Origin: Lingula anatina
Lineage: Eukaryota; Brachiopoda; Lingulata; Lingulida; Lingulidae
NCBI RefSeq assembly: GCF_001039355.2
Contig: NW_019774014.1
Location: 159,671-223,670 of the forward strand
Length of the DNA: 64,000 bases
Reading direction: 5' to 3'
Made by a program: the position numbers and the translations under genes. Shown piece after piece: positions 13,195 through 24,900 of this stretch (position 1 is the first letter of the stretch; each line of letters begins with the position of its first letter). The notes beneath the pieces were generated by a model. The model was not told where the DNA came from and ran no database searches. It was given only the letters and a program-made list of their open reading frames with translations.

Positions 13195-14412
13195 CTATAT
13201 CAACACGTAGAGATCGTCGGGATCTCTGCAGTTCGTGTTGTGTGCCCACCAGTTCTCCAAAGTGGTGTGAAACGTTCGTCTGCCATGAGCCTGGTTGAGT
13301 TTGGCGCACAGTTCACACCAGTGGGCGCCACTAAACATGGCCCTGTTCGCCGTGGCAATGTACTTGTTCTTCCACTCAAAATATTGATCACATTTCCTTG
13401 GATTTTTATCCAGAAAGTTTAAATATTTCGCCAAACGGGCAGGTGTTTTGAAATCCTTTGTATTGATAAAGGAATACGGCGCGTCCAGGGCGTTCAGATT
13501 GGCACCGCTGCGGATGACTGGTATGACATCCTGTTGAAGCGTTTCAAAAAGTTCAGGGGCTACGTAATCCTGACATAGTTGTTCTTCGAATGACAGATAG
13601 AATCTGTAGTGTTGCTCTATGTGCTGCATACAAGTTTGTGTTCGCTCGCGGTCATCGTTGGAAAAATCGATGTGTTGTCCATTCTTTTGCTGCCTCCCAT
13701 GGGATAAAGAACAATTGAGATAATCGCCACATTTACCAAAAATATCAACTTTAATGTGCTTCTGCAGCTGCTTCACGTATTCTTCGCGTTTGCTTTGTGT
13801 GACGCAGTCGTCGTTAATCCAGGCAACAGACCTCTTCTTACTCCCACATGAATTATACTTCTTACTTAAACTTTGGCGCCTTCTGGTAAAGTTTCCTAAA
13901 CGGAATCGTATATTGGAGTCTCTCTTATACGTCATCGTCAAATTAAAGGCATTACGCCAGTTCTTAAGATTGTCCCTCGCGTTTCTCTTTGGCGGTTCAT
14001 TTGAATAAAAAATCCATACATGATGCTTCTTCTTCGCGGGGGGTGACTCTGGCAAATTATTCCCGTCAAATATCACAGCATTTGCATTCTCTAAAACAGA
14101 CTTGTCTGTAGTAAATTCGCATGATGTGCTCTTGCACTTGAAATTGTCTAAAAAGTCTCCATTTCGCAAATTAGCGAGTTGCATTGCCTTTTTAAACGTT
14201 TCTCCCCATAGCAATATAATTTTCTTGTAGTTTTTGTTAGGATCCGGCGTTTCATCTACTTCCCCATGCTGCAGGCGTCCTTGATCTTGTAGTTCTGAGT
14301 TGGTGCTATATTTCGTGAATTCTGTTAAAGACCAGGCAATCAAAATCACTGAGACCACGACCCACGTCCCCAATATCCAGAAGCAAACTCGAAATGATAC
14401 AAATGTTTTCAT
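13195..14412 (-). CDS. Alpha-1,3-fucosyltransferase-like protein (GT10), altered donor-binding motif
   Basis: Single coding exon, 405 residues. The layout is a Golgi type II enzyme: a short cytosolic tail, one membrane segment at about residues 7-28, a stem, then a GT10 catalytic domain at about 60-395. Matches to the family include the acceptor-side block HVWIFYSNEPP (about 131-141, with Glu139 where the ESP-motif base sits), NLTMTYKRDSNI (about 157-168), and KREEYVKQLQKHIKVDIFGKCG (about 208-229). The fucosyltransferase motif RFYLSFEEQLCQDYV follows at about 270-284. The family would transfer fucose from GDP-fucose to N-acetylglucosamine-containing glycans. Oddity: the canonical DYxTEKLW reads DYVAPELF, so the Thr-Glu-Lys usually contacting GDP-fucose is Ala-Pro-Glu (285-287), and the preceding FENS reads FEEQ. 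It may be inactive or have changed donor use. A minus-strand acceptor (TTTTTCCAG) ends at 14457, so the 5' UTR is probably spliced. Confidence 0.88.
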   Translation of the reverse strand: MKTFVSFRVCFWILGTWVVVSVILIAWSLTEFTKYSTNSELQDQGRLQHGEVDETPDPNKNYKKIILLWGETFKKAMQLANLRNGDFLDNFKCKSTSCEFTTDKSVLENANAVIFDGNNLPESPPAKKKHHVWIFYSNEPPKRNARDNLKNWRNAFNLTMTYKRDSNIRFRLGNFTRRRQSLSKKYNSCGSKKRSVAWINDDCVTQSKREEYVKQLQKHIKVDIFGKCGDYLNCSLSHGRQQKNGQHIDFSNDDRERTQTCMQHIEQHYRFYLSFEEQLCQDYVAPELFETLQQDVIPVIRSGANLNALDAPYSFINTKDFKTPARLAKYLNFLDKNPRKCDQYFEWKNKYIATANRAMFSGAHWCELCAKLNQAHGRRTFHTTLENWWAHNTNCRDPDDLYVLI

Positions 14413-15816
14413 TCCTCACCACGCACTCTATGAGATGTGAGATCAGGACTGAAACCCTGGAAAAATAAAGAGGTAAACACCGGTAACAAGTTTGCAAAGT
14501 GCCATCCTCAGACAGGAGGCGAATAAAGCCTATTTATAACAGCTATATGGATCATCAATAATGAAAGAAATCTAACGGATGACCTTTCCCAGCACCTGCG
14601 CATCTTCGCTGCAACCCCCAGAGCTAAAGAATAATATTCAGAACGGGATACCGGGGGAAAACCCCTGCCTCTCACAAAGATCTATCTTCGTGGGGTCGGA
14701 CATGAGCTCCACTTAAGCTCACATAACTCCTGTCTCAATTTATGTCGAACTAAGCGAGACGCTCTCTTTTTTTCTATCCCTACGCCCCCCTTCACCCCCC
14801 CCCCCCTCCCTGCTAGCACCCTGAGCTACAAGGATGCTGGAAACAACAGAGTCACGCACTGGGAGTGGAGAGGTAAGATTGTCGTGTCCTTTGAACCTCG
14901 GGGTCCTCCCTGCCACCCTTCACCCTCATCGCCCGATATATACTGGCTATGTCAGCGTGTTGTCCTCAGGTAAGGGGAGCACCTGCGTGTCTCATACAGT
15001 ACATCACGAACAGAAGTGCAAATCGTGATCAGCACGCACTTACCAAAAACAAACACCAATAAGGCAGACCAAACAATCAATATTACCACTGCATCTAGGC
15101 CTTCCAAACACTAACCTATATCTTGGACTGGTTCAGCTGTTCACTGGGGCCTCTATAACAGATGCAAAGTAAAATGTTATAATGCGTTAGCCTCGTGAAA
15201 GTATGTTCAAATAGGAATATGTATTACTTTAGGCGGAGGAAGATAAGAAATGTGTTAAACGGCGATCTGCGTCTGATTGCTCTTAATCACACGCTGTATT
15301 AGAGATACTTGCTCACTCAGTCAGGAAAAATTCAAGTGGGTGAAAAGCGCGGGGGCGAAATAATCTGAAGTTAAAATTTAAACTACTACTACTGTTTTGT
15401 TATCTGTAACTATTTACTGTGGGTGGTATGTATTTATATACATATTGGTCGTATATGTATTTAACGGCGGTCTAGGTATGCTGTGCTAAACAGTATGCAT
15501 CAGATGGTGTTACTGTCAGACGCTCCGCCTAAAGGTGACTAATTACAGGAGTGCATTTTACACGTGATTACACTCCTGTGATTTATAGCTTCCGTTTATA
15601 TGGCAACTAAGATTCAGTACATTAAGACTTACAACATTTTCAGGCGATTGCGTTATTATCGTACTAAGTCGCAGTGCAATCATTAAAAAGTAGATTACGA
15701 TTATAAGATCTTGCACGCGTGGGCAGACGGCACTATCACATTGTTATGTACAGACACCTAACTGGCTTTCGGCAATATTGTACTTCTGTCACAGAAACAG
15801 CACTCTACCTCTCTCC

Positions 15817-15849
<33 letters not shown>

Positions 15850-15956
15850 ATATCGGCGAACATGCATTTGTACATTAATCGAAAATAATTTTTACCTGCT
15901 TGCTCTGCCACCAAGGAAGTGGGCCTAAGTATACAGACTAGCTAGCTGAGACTTAC
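14413..15956. other. 5' flank of the fucosyltransferase gene; no other gene recognised
   Basis: This holds a probable 5' UTR exon boundary (minus-strand acceptor at 14457-14458), a C-rich tract near 14787-14810 and a (CT)n run at about 15810-15850. No coding exon could be supported. A promoter somewhere here is likely but no motif decides it. Confidence 0.35.
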
Positions 15957-16284
15957 TTTCAAATGAAAAAGAGTCCCACAGCCTCCAATCGACCTTGTAC
16001 CTGAAAGACATGTGCTCGACTGTCTGCTGTGGCACAGTTAGTATGCACCCCACCGCAAAAGGTGACGAGGTGGTTTTTAATCTCTCTACGTCACGCCTCC
16101 CATCCATTTTCAGACCAACCCCAAAATCTGGTGCGGCGTAAAAGGTAGTAGCGCAATTTGAGATGTTCAAATATTTCAAGCACGTTTTGTTTAAATAATC
16201 TTTGAATTCGGGAGTAAGCGCGAAGCCGTGTCGATGAAGGTAGGGGGGGAATGAGCGTTCGTAAAATCGCCTTTTATTAACCAT
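15957..16284 (-). CDS. Unrecognised exon-like open frame
   Basis: Minus-strand open frame starting with ATG at 16284 and running about 109 residues to a strong donor (GTAAGT, exon side ending at 15957); past the donor the frame stays open only ten codons to a stop. The composition looks protein-like, with GVGLKMDGRRDVERL, TVPQQTVEHMSF and YKVDWRLWDSFSF, rather than the Ile/Phe/Tyr-rich content of chance frames in AT-rich DNA. I do not recognise the family and see no signal peptide, membrane segment or known motif. It lies on the same strand as the fucosyltransferase gene, 1.5 kb upstream, but that gene already has a complete N-terminus, so the two need not be connected. No downstream exon was identified. 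It could be one exon of a separate gene or a decayed fragment. Confidence 0.3.
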
Positions 16285-16655
16285 GTACTTGTTTAATCTC
16301 CCCCCCTCTCTCTGTATCGTTATCTCATAATTACATGTAACCTATGTATGTTTGCATATTACATATAAGTGGTGCAGGACTTGACGCCTGATAAGAGTTG
16401 TTTTATGCAACGAGGTAAAGTTTGACGTGTCACGGCTGACTAGTTGTAGATTTAGTTTTAATACCAGCAATGCAAGCTACTGAATGCACAGCGTACGCTT
16501 AATACAAGGAATGCGTCCTCTGTTTTAATTCAGTAGGTAATTAATGAAAAATGATACAGGTCTGTAACATATAGAAAAAAAATCACAAAATCCCAACTAC
16601 TGTATATTTCTAGTTTCTTTTTTGGTTAGAGACAATTAAATAAACTACTCCCAAA

Positions 16656-16661
<6 letters not shown>

Positions 16662-16723
<62 letters not shown>
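16662..16723. repeat. (AT)n microsatellite
   Basis: A long TA run, repeated as 17977-18034 in the second copy of the overlap and slightly shorter there. Confidence 0.9.
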
Positions 16724-16727
<4 letters not shown>

Positions 16728-17966
16728 CTATAACTTAAAATTACTTTCGTGATGTGCATACAGCAGTATACCTCATCAACAGTTCATATTAAAAAAAAAC
16801 AGAACAATTCAGATATAGATAATGAAAAGAACGGGCAGTAACATTAATTGACCCAGTCTCTTATCGAAGCTCTTTCTTTACCCTATATTCAAAAATGTAT
16901 CTATAGGCTCATTATCCTCATTTGCAATAGCCAGTCGGTACATGAAGAAGTGAACGTGATAAATCTCACCTCGGAGCACACGGCCACTGCTTCTTAAGTT
17001 TGAATAATGTGATTAATCAATACCAGTTACAGCTTTTCACGAGGTGCACATAATGCCAATAAGGTTCCCCCAAAGAACACAGTTCTCACGTTTAACTTGT
17101 TCAAAGCGTAAATATCAGGAATCCTTCTGTTCATTTGAGTTGAAAAACCCCAGTTATTGCAATGTAACACAACCCTACGTTAACAATTAATGACCCAAGA
17201 CGGCTTTTTGGCTTGCCAATCTAGTCAGCCAGGTTTACCCACATCTACTAATATTTTGCTTTTTTATAGTACTCTATATCGCACAAACTTACTCACTCTG
17301 AGATATAATTGAGTAGACGTTTATGATTAATGTTTGAGGAGGTTAGGACGAGGCGGGAGAAAAGGCATTTAGACCAAGTCTATATACTAATGCATATCGA
17401 TAAGATCGATTGATGAATTTGGAGGTAAAGGTTATAGATAGATTGAATAAAAAACGTCTTGTCGAATTACGTCACGACGCGCCAAGATAATGGTTCGTTA
17501 CGTTGCGTCACGTCTCCTTACCTCAAACACTGCATAGCCTATATCAGGTGTAAGGACCAAGGGAAGTGAGCCTAAGTATTTTACGCAATGTTTCAAGAAG
17601 ACAATGGAATAAAATGAGCGAGATGTGTAACAGTTTGACAAAGCTCTCAGTTAAAAATCCGGTTTGGTTAGCCCTAGTTTAGCTAGATGTATCAGCTTAC
17701 AAATCCAAGGTTATAGGGTGACGCGGTGACAATATGTAAATTGTGCCTGGAAAGGTAACAAGTGCAGGTTTGTTGATATTGCATCATTGTTGTGTAATGT
17801 CAAACTCGTTACAATCAAAATATTGTTGTTCAGTTTAACTGAATGGCACCTTGAGTCCCAGAAAACCCCAGAGAGCCTAAGTAAGCGTCTCCCCTTGTTA
17901 TTAAACAGTATTTGACACATGCGGTCCCATCCAATCTGTGTAATAGGTTCCAGGCGTTATGGCTGT

Positions 17967-17967
17967 N
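17967..17967. other. Assembly gap (single N), contig join 1
   Basis: A single N separates two near-identical sequences (see the 16653-19277 entry). The true gap is probably negative, meaning the contigs overlap by about 1.3 kb. Confidence 0.9.
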
Positions 17968-17970
17968 AAA

Positions 17971-18038
<68 letters not shown>

Positions 18039-19277
18039 CTATAACTTAAAATTACTTTCGTGATGTGCATACAGCAGTATACCTCATCAACAGTTCATAT
18101 TAAAAAAAAACAGAACAATTCAGATATAGATAATGAAAAGAACGGGCAGTAACATTAATTGACCCAGTCTCTTATCGAAGCTCTTTCTTTACCCTATATT
18201 CAAAAATGTATCTATAGGCTCATTATCCTCATTTGCAATAGCCAGTCGGTACATGAAGAAGTGAACGTGATAAATCTCACCTCGGAGCACACGGCCACTG
18301 CTTCTTAAGTTTGAATAATGTGATTAATCAATACCAGTTACAGCTTTTCACGAGGTGCACATAATGCCAATAAGGTTCCCCCAAAGAACACAGTTCTCAC
18401 GTTTAACTTGTTCAAAGCGTAAATATCAGGAATCCTTCTGTTCATTTGAGTTGAAAAACCCCAGTTATTGCAATGTAACACAACCCTACGTTAACAATTA
18501 ATGACCCAAGACGGCTTTTTGGCTTGCCAATCTAGTCAGCCAGGTTTACCCACATCTACTAATATTTTGCTTTTTTATAGTACTCTATATCGCACAAACT
18601 TACTCACTCTGAGATATAATTGAGTAGACGTTTATGATTAATGTTTGAGGAGGTTAGGACGAGGCGGGAGAAAAGGCATTTAGACCAAGTCTATATACTA
18701 ATGCATATCGATAAGATCGATTGATGAATTTGGAGGTAAAGGTTATAGATAGATTGAATAAAAAACGTCTTGTCGAATTACGTCACGACGCGCCAAGATA
18801 ATGGTTCGTTACGTTGCGTCACGTCTCCTTACCTTAAACACTGCATAGCCTATATCAGGTGTAAGGACCAAGGGAAGTGAGCCTAAGTATTTTACGCAAT
18901 GTTTCAAGAAGACAATGGAATAAAATGAGCGAGATGTGTAACAGTTTGACAAAGCTCTCAGTTAAAAATCCGGTTTGGTTAGCCCTAGTTTAGCTAGATG
19001 TATCAGCTTACAAATCCAAGGTTATAGGGTGACGCGGTGACAATATGTAAATTGTGCCTGGAAAGGTAACAAGTGCAGGTTTGTTGATATTGCATCATTG
19101 TTGTGTAATGTCAAACTCGTTACAATCAAAATATTGTTGTTCAGTTTAACTGAATGGCACCTTGAGTCCCAGAAAACCCCAGAGAGCCTAAGTAAGCGTC
19201 TCCCCTTGTTATTAAACAGTATTTGACACATGCGGTCCCATCCAATCTGTGTAATAGGTTCCAGGCGTTATGGCTGT

Positions 19278-21945
19278 CACTAAGACCACGTCAACCCAGT
19301 GTGACACATTACGATAAAAAGGAAGTCAATTCAGGTTGCTGTTGAAAATCGAACGCAAATTATGCGAGGAACGTGGTAATAATATCAAAATATTCTTGTA
19401 CAAACTGGGTGGAAACGAAAATTGTCCGAGTTGAGATACATGTATATCTAGACCGCAAAGGCACTTCGGAATATTACACTGTGAAGCTACAAGTATTCAA
19501 CGTCGTTTTTGTAAGTTTTGGCCTTAGAACAAGTAACTGCATTTTGCCTTTTTTTTTTTCAAAATCTCACGTCATTATAGATTTAATAACAACAATCGTA
19601 AACCGTCTTGGGATCATCCTGACACAATGAAACATTACAGAAACGTTTGGATATCCCTCCGTGTCAACGTCTCGTAAAATAACCTTTTTAAGTGTCAATT
19701 TTTCCAAATAATCTCTTCACTTGTGTGTGTATGAACACCAATTCCCTAACATCACTGCATATCTCCCCCTATGTGATTGAAACTAACATTGAGCGCCTAG
19801 GTAAATGGTTTCATAATGCATAGAAAACTTCAGTTTAGTTTATGAAATGAGATCAAACTGCAAATGATATCAAATATATGAAATAAGAATTGAAACTGGG
19901 TTGTGTTTGCAAATCTCAAAAGTGGTGCTTCAAATACTTAGTTAAGCTTCGTGAATGCATTTTGAGTTCTTGGCACAAAAAGGAACAATGCGTTTTTTTT
20001 TTTAACAGATAAAATGAACGAGATAATGCCCTGCAACAAAAGATTTATTGAACAAAACGAAGAACGTTACGTTCATGACTGACAAGCGATTTCTTTAGAA
20101 ATGAAGTAATAAGCAACATGACATTCTTAAATATATTCATTTTCATATTTTTATGCGCAGCCGCAACTTTCACACGCGTCGCTTAAAAACCTCGTCTCTT
20201 TAGAAAGGGCCAGTCCAGTTGAAACTACTGGCTCTGGTGGTGTACGGTGGCTTTTACTCCCAAGGCCTTGGTTTGCAGGCCCGAATTCAAAAATTACACT
20301 CACACTTCGTTTCGAGTCCAGTCAATTAAAAACACATAATAAATTAACTTTTTAGAAGTTGTTTTCAACATTTCAGTAGCAGATAATATTACCTCTGGCG
20401 CTATGTGAATGCCATTTTTCAGAGTTTTGCACACACATGCTGTGCAACCGTGCCATACTTTGTGGTACTTAATTAAAGGGCACTTTTACCTTGTTCTATA
20501 CACAAAATCCTACAATTTTGAGCGAGTCTTGTATTTCACGCTTCAGTATTGGCTTTACAGCAGGATTGCATCGCTGTCCTTTATTTTTCGCTTCTAAAGA
20601 ACATTTTTCATAGATACATCATTTAAACTAGTCACCACTTCGATCTTTGCAAGTACTTACCTACCGCACTTGTGCGGTTAACTTTTGTAAAAAGACATGC
20701 TACAGAATATCTACATATAATAAGCTTAAAATAAAGACATACGAGCATTTGTTTTGAACCATTGTAAATTATTCTCTTCAGAAGTGAAATCAATACAAAA
20801 TGGTAACAAAAAGATAAAACGAATGGTGGATTACAAATAACGGTTTTACGTAATAGAAATCAAGGACTCATTTCACCGTCTATCGTACACCTTACACCAA
20901 ACGATCACATCCTCTAGTACAGGAGTCAATGAAGAGTTATTTTCCATATTTAGCAATATTCGTGATTTAATTACTCTTTTAACATACGTGCCTCGCCAAA
21001 GAGAACTATATCAATATGAGATCTTGACACATTAGTAAGAAAATAACAGAACCAACTACTTTTCAAATTACCTATCTTCTCTATGAAGAAAGGATAAAAG
21101 ACGCAGTATTGAACAAACAATAATAATAACAAACTAAATAGGATTTCTCAACCAATCTGAAATTAGTGTACCGGTGGTGTACTGGCTCCCTGTGAACAGC
21201 AAACATATCAGGTATGGATTTACAGATAAAAAATAACAAAACTTCAGATCAAAAGTAACAGAATTACGGGTCAAAAGTAACAGAATTACAGATCGAAATT
21301 TAAGTTCACATTCCTCCAGGTGTACATGTCTCTTGGCACATTTATTGGCTGCTAGATTATTACTGTAAAACTTAGTAGGACTACTTAGAACACTACTCTA
21401 TGATGACATCACAGGCTCACCAGAACTGCACCAACACTACTCCATTTTGTCATGTCATGCCTTTAACACCAGAAAAACGGCTATGGATTTTTTACTCAAC
21501 TTTTTCATGTAACAAACAGGCAGTATAGGTGGAATGTGAAAACCAAATTAATCTACGCCGACTCCCGTTCCATGCTCATACAATAATCTTCACCCTTATA
21601 TACTGTATATAACAAATTGAACACATTCAAGAAGTAATCCACCCATGTACTCTGGGACTTTGTAATATGGTTCATCATTTGAATAAATGCCATCAAATGT
21701 AGTTATAATATTACAAGGGTATTCAAATAGAAATCCTGGATACATGAGAACATGAATATAGAGAGAGTTCTCTATTATGTTAATGAAACCAATATTTTAT
21801 GCACCTTTAAGATCTTCCAACCTTAAATAGATGAGGTGATATTATGACCCATACAGTAACATAAATCTTCTCAATATACACATCCTGCCAGAAGGCAGCT
21901 GAAACAATATTATATAATATAATAATAGTTTGTGTCTGTAATTGT
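19278..21945. other. Intergenic / 3' flank of VAMP7, first allele
   Basis: No coding exon is recognised. The counterpart on the second allele is about 26978-29629, with many small indels and substitutions. A stretch at about 20195-20280 (CAGTCCAGTTGAAACTACTG and following) is identical or nearly so in both alleles and less AT-rich than its surroundings, but I cannot assign it. Confidence 0.35.
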
Positions 21946-24900
21946 TCATTGTTTCCTAGTACACGGCCAATCCAATCCCCCGCAAGCCCATGATACAATC
22001 AAGTACAAAACAATCTGAAAAATAATGTACAAAGTAAATCAAAAAGAAAAAACACATCAACAATTAAGTGGATGCAAACCATGAAATATATTCCAACCTA
22101 AGATAATTTTAAAGATAGCATCTGTTACTATGATGTGTGGTCTAATTTTTGACAACAAACACTTACTTTCAAAATAACCAGAAAAAGAGTAGTTGTGGGA
22201 GGTTTAATGTTACTAGCCAGGTTAACAAAAATTAATATGGAAAAATATTCCATAATAATAAACATAAAACACATAAGTGAACATTACCAAAGTAAGTCAA
22301 AGCAAAATGTGTAACTTACAATAGCTATCACTGCAACAACAATTGTAATCTTTACGTTCTTCCACCACAGTGACCTTGCAAGATTCTGACTAGATTTTCT
22401 AAACTGAACAGACTGGAAGTAAAAACAAAAGGTTAAAAAACTAGCAAAGTTATCCTCTTTTAAACTTTTTGGTAAAGCATTTTTTTTAAATCTTAATCTT
22501 AATTAACTAACATTCATAAAAATCTATTGTAGAGTAACTGTGTAAAGTTGTTTGAATTACCCTCTTCAACAATTTCTTTATGATGTGGTAACCGTTGTAC
22601 GGTGAATTTCACACCAAAACCATTCTCATTCACCCGATACACACAAAAGGGATACCTAACAGCTATCCTTTTGCCAAGAACTTTTCAAATAATTAAAAGT
22701 TTAATTCTTTCTTCTGAATACCATACATAAGATATCTGTAATACTAGCAACCTAAGTTGAAGTTGGTGCAATTGTAATACCATACTTACATGGGAACCTA
22801 AATCCTGTGTTTTATCTACAAGCAATTCCAACATTTCTCTTTGTAATACAATACTTACATGGAGACCCAAATCCTCGTTTTATCTACAAGCAGTTCCAAT
22901 CTCTCTCTTTGTAATACCATATTTACATGGGAACACTATTCCTCAGTTTTATCTACAAGCAATTCCAACCTTTCTCCTTGTAATACCATACTTACATGGG
23001 AACTTAAGTCCTCTGTTTTATCGACAAGCAGTTCCAGCCTCTCTCCTCGTGAAACCATACTATCTGAAAACAATACATACTTATCTTATATCTTATATAA
23101 GTAAATTTGAAACAAGACATCCGTTTAACCTTCTATCCCAAACTTTCAACAATTATACAGTAACTGTTGCTGTTGAATGATAGCCAGCAATTTTACAGGG
23201 ACAGGGAGTGTGGGTGTGTCTTTTCTGGAAAAGTGGGCCTTTTTACTACTAAAAAGTACATATAATTATAATACAATAATAATGTTTTATGGTACATTTA
23301 GAGTACTAAAAAATGGTAATTGTAAGAAAGACATTGGATATTTAAACATTTTCTAAAATATAATTTCAAGAACTGCATTACAATTAACATTTGTAAAATT
23401 TGTTAAAATTATATAATTACTTTCAAAATATTGGTATAGAACCTGCTACATCAATTTTGGATTCTGAGTAGACTATTTTCCAGCCAAAAGGGTGGTTCTT
23501 TCTAACTTTTCACCCATCCCCATCTTGGGGCCTGTGAAGTTGTAAAAAAATACCTATATTCTTGACCATAATTCCCTTGAGCTCATCCACTTGACCTTGA
23601 ACTTTTGCTACTTTGTCTACATTTGCTTCCTCATCCTGGTATCCAGATGCTGAGGCACCTGCTTGCCTGTTCTCACTGTAGTGTTTCTGAAAAATATGTA
23701 AAAAATGTGGTAACAGAAAACACAAAATACTTTAAAGAGGCTTTTTCTAGACACTATTGCAACAAAAGAAGTACAAGACAGTTACTTCAGCTCCTGCTTC
23801 AGCAACATGAACAGACACAGGCTATGTTGATATCAGATGTCTCCCTCAAAAAGAACTGTGGCTTTTCCGGTGATTTTTGACCGACGGTTTTCCCATGTCT
23901 GCTACAAGATGTATTTATAAAGTTTTTTAACAGTAACTAACTAATGGAAAAGCTGCAGATGACATTGGACAGCACTGAGAAATTATTCAAAACAAGCACT
24001 TGAAGAATTCCTCAATTCATTATAATTTGTTTTGATGGAGTTAAATGAACAGTGAATTTTCCAGATGCCAAATACCTGCTCGTGTGCATTGACTTACCAT
24101 AAGGGCAGTTAATACTAAAAGACTCACTGTTGACTTGCCATAAGGACAGCTTATGCTGAAAGACTCACCGTTGACTTACCATAAGGGCAACTAATACGAA
24201 AAGACTCACTGCTGACTGATCATAAGGGTAACTAATACTAAAAACTCACTGTTGACTGACCGTAAGGGCAGCTAATACTAAAAGACTCACTGTTGACTTA
24301 TCACAAGGGCACCTTATACTGAAAGACTCACTGTTGACTTACCATAAGGGTAGTCAATACTGAAAGACTCACTGTTGACTTACCATAAGGGCAGCTAATA
24401 CTGGAAGACTCACTGTTGAATTACCATCAGGGTAACTAATACTAAAACTCACTGTTGACTTACCATAAGGGTAACTAATACTAAAAGACTCACTGTTGAC
24501 TGACCATAAGGACAGCTAATACTGAAAGACTCACTGTTGACTTACCACAAGGGCACCTAATACTGAAAGGCTCACTGTTGACTTACCACAAGGGCACCTA
24601 ATACTGAAAGACTCACTGTTGACTTACCATATGGGTAGTCAATACTGAAAGACTCACTGTTGACTTACCATAAGGGCAGCTAATACTGGAAGACTCACTG
24701 TTGAATTACCATAAGGGCAGTTAATACTGAAAGACTCACTGTTGACCTACCATAAGGGCAGTTAATAGTGAAAGACTCACTGTTGACTTACCATAAGGAC
24801 ACCTAATACTGAAAGGCTCACTGTTGACTTACCATAAGGGTAACTAATACTAAAAGACTCACTGTTGACTGACCATAAGGGCAGCTAATACTAAAAACTT

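Larger units (their letters stand above)
16653..19277. repeat. 1.3-kb direct duplication around the N at 17967 (probable assembly overlap)
   Basis: Sequence 16653-17966 is repeated almost exactly as 17968-19277. The visible differences are the length of the (AT)n run and a single C/T change (at about 17523 versus 18835). The second copy begins immediately after the N and the first ends immediately before it. That is what unmerged overlapping contig ends look like. The duplicated segment has no recognised gene; identical 69-codon minus-strand frames in both copies are non-specific. Confidence 0.9.

Noticed and set aside
17711-17920. Identical 69-codon minus-strand frame seen three times (also at 19022-19231 and 26723-26932)
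   Set aside because: The three occurrences are the same locus repeated by contig overlaps; the frame shows no recognisable motif or splice context.
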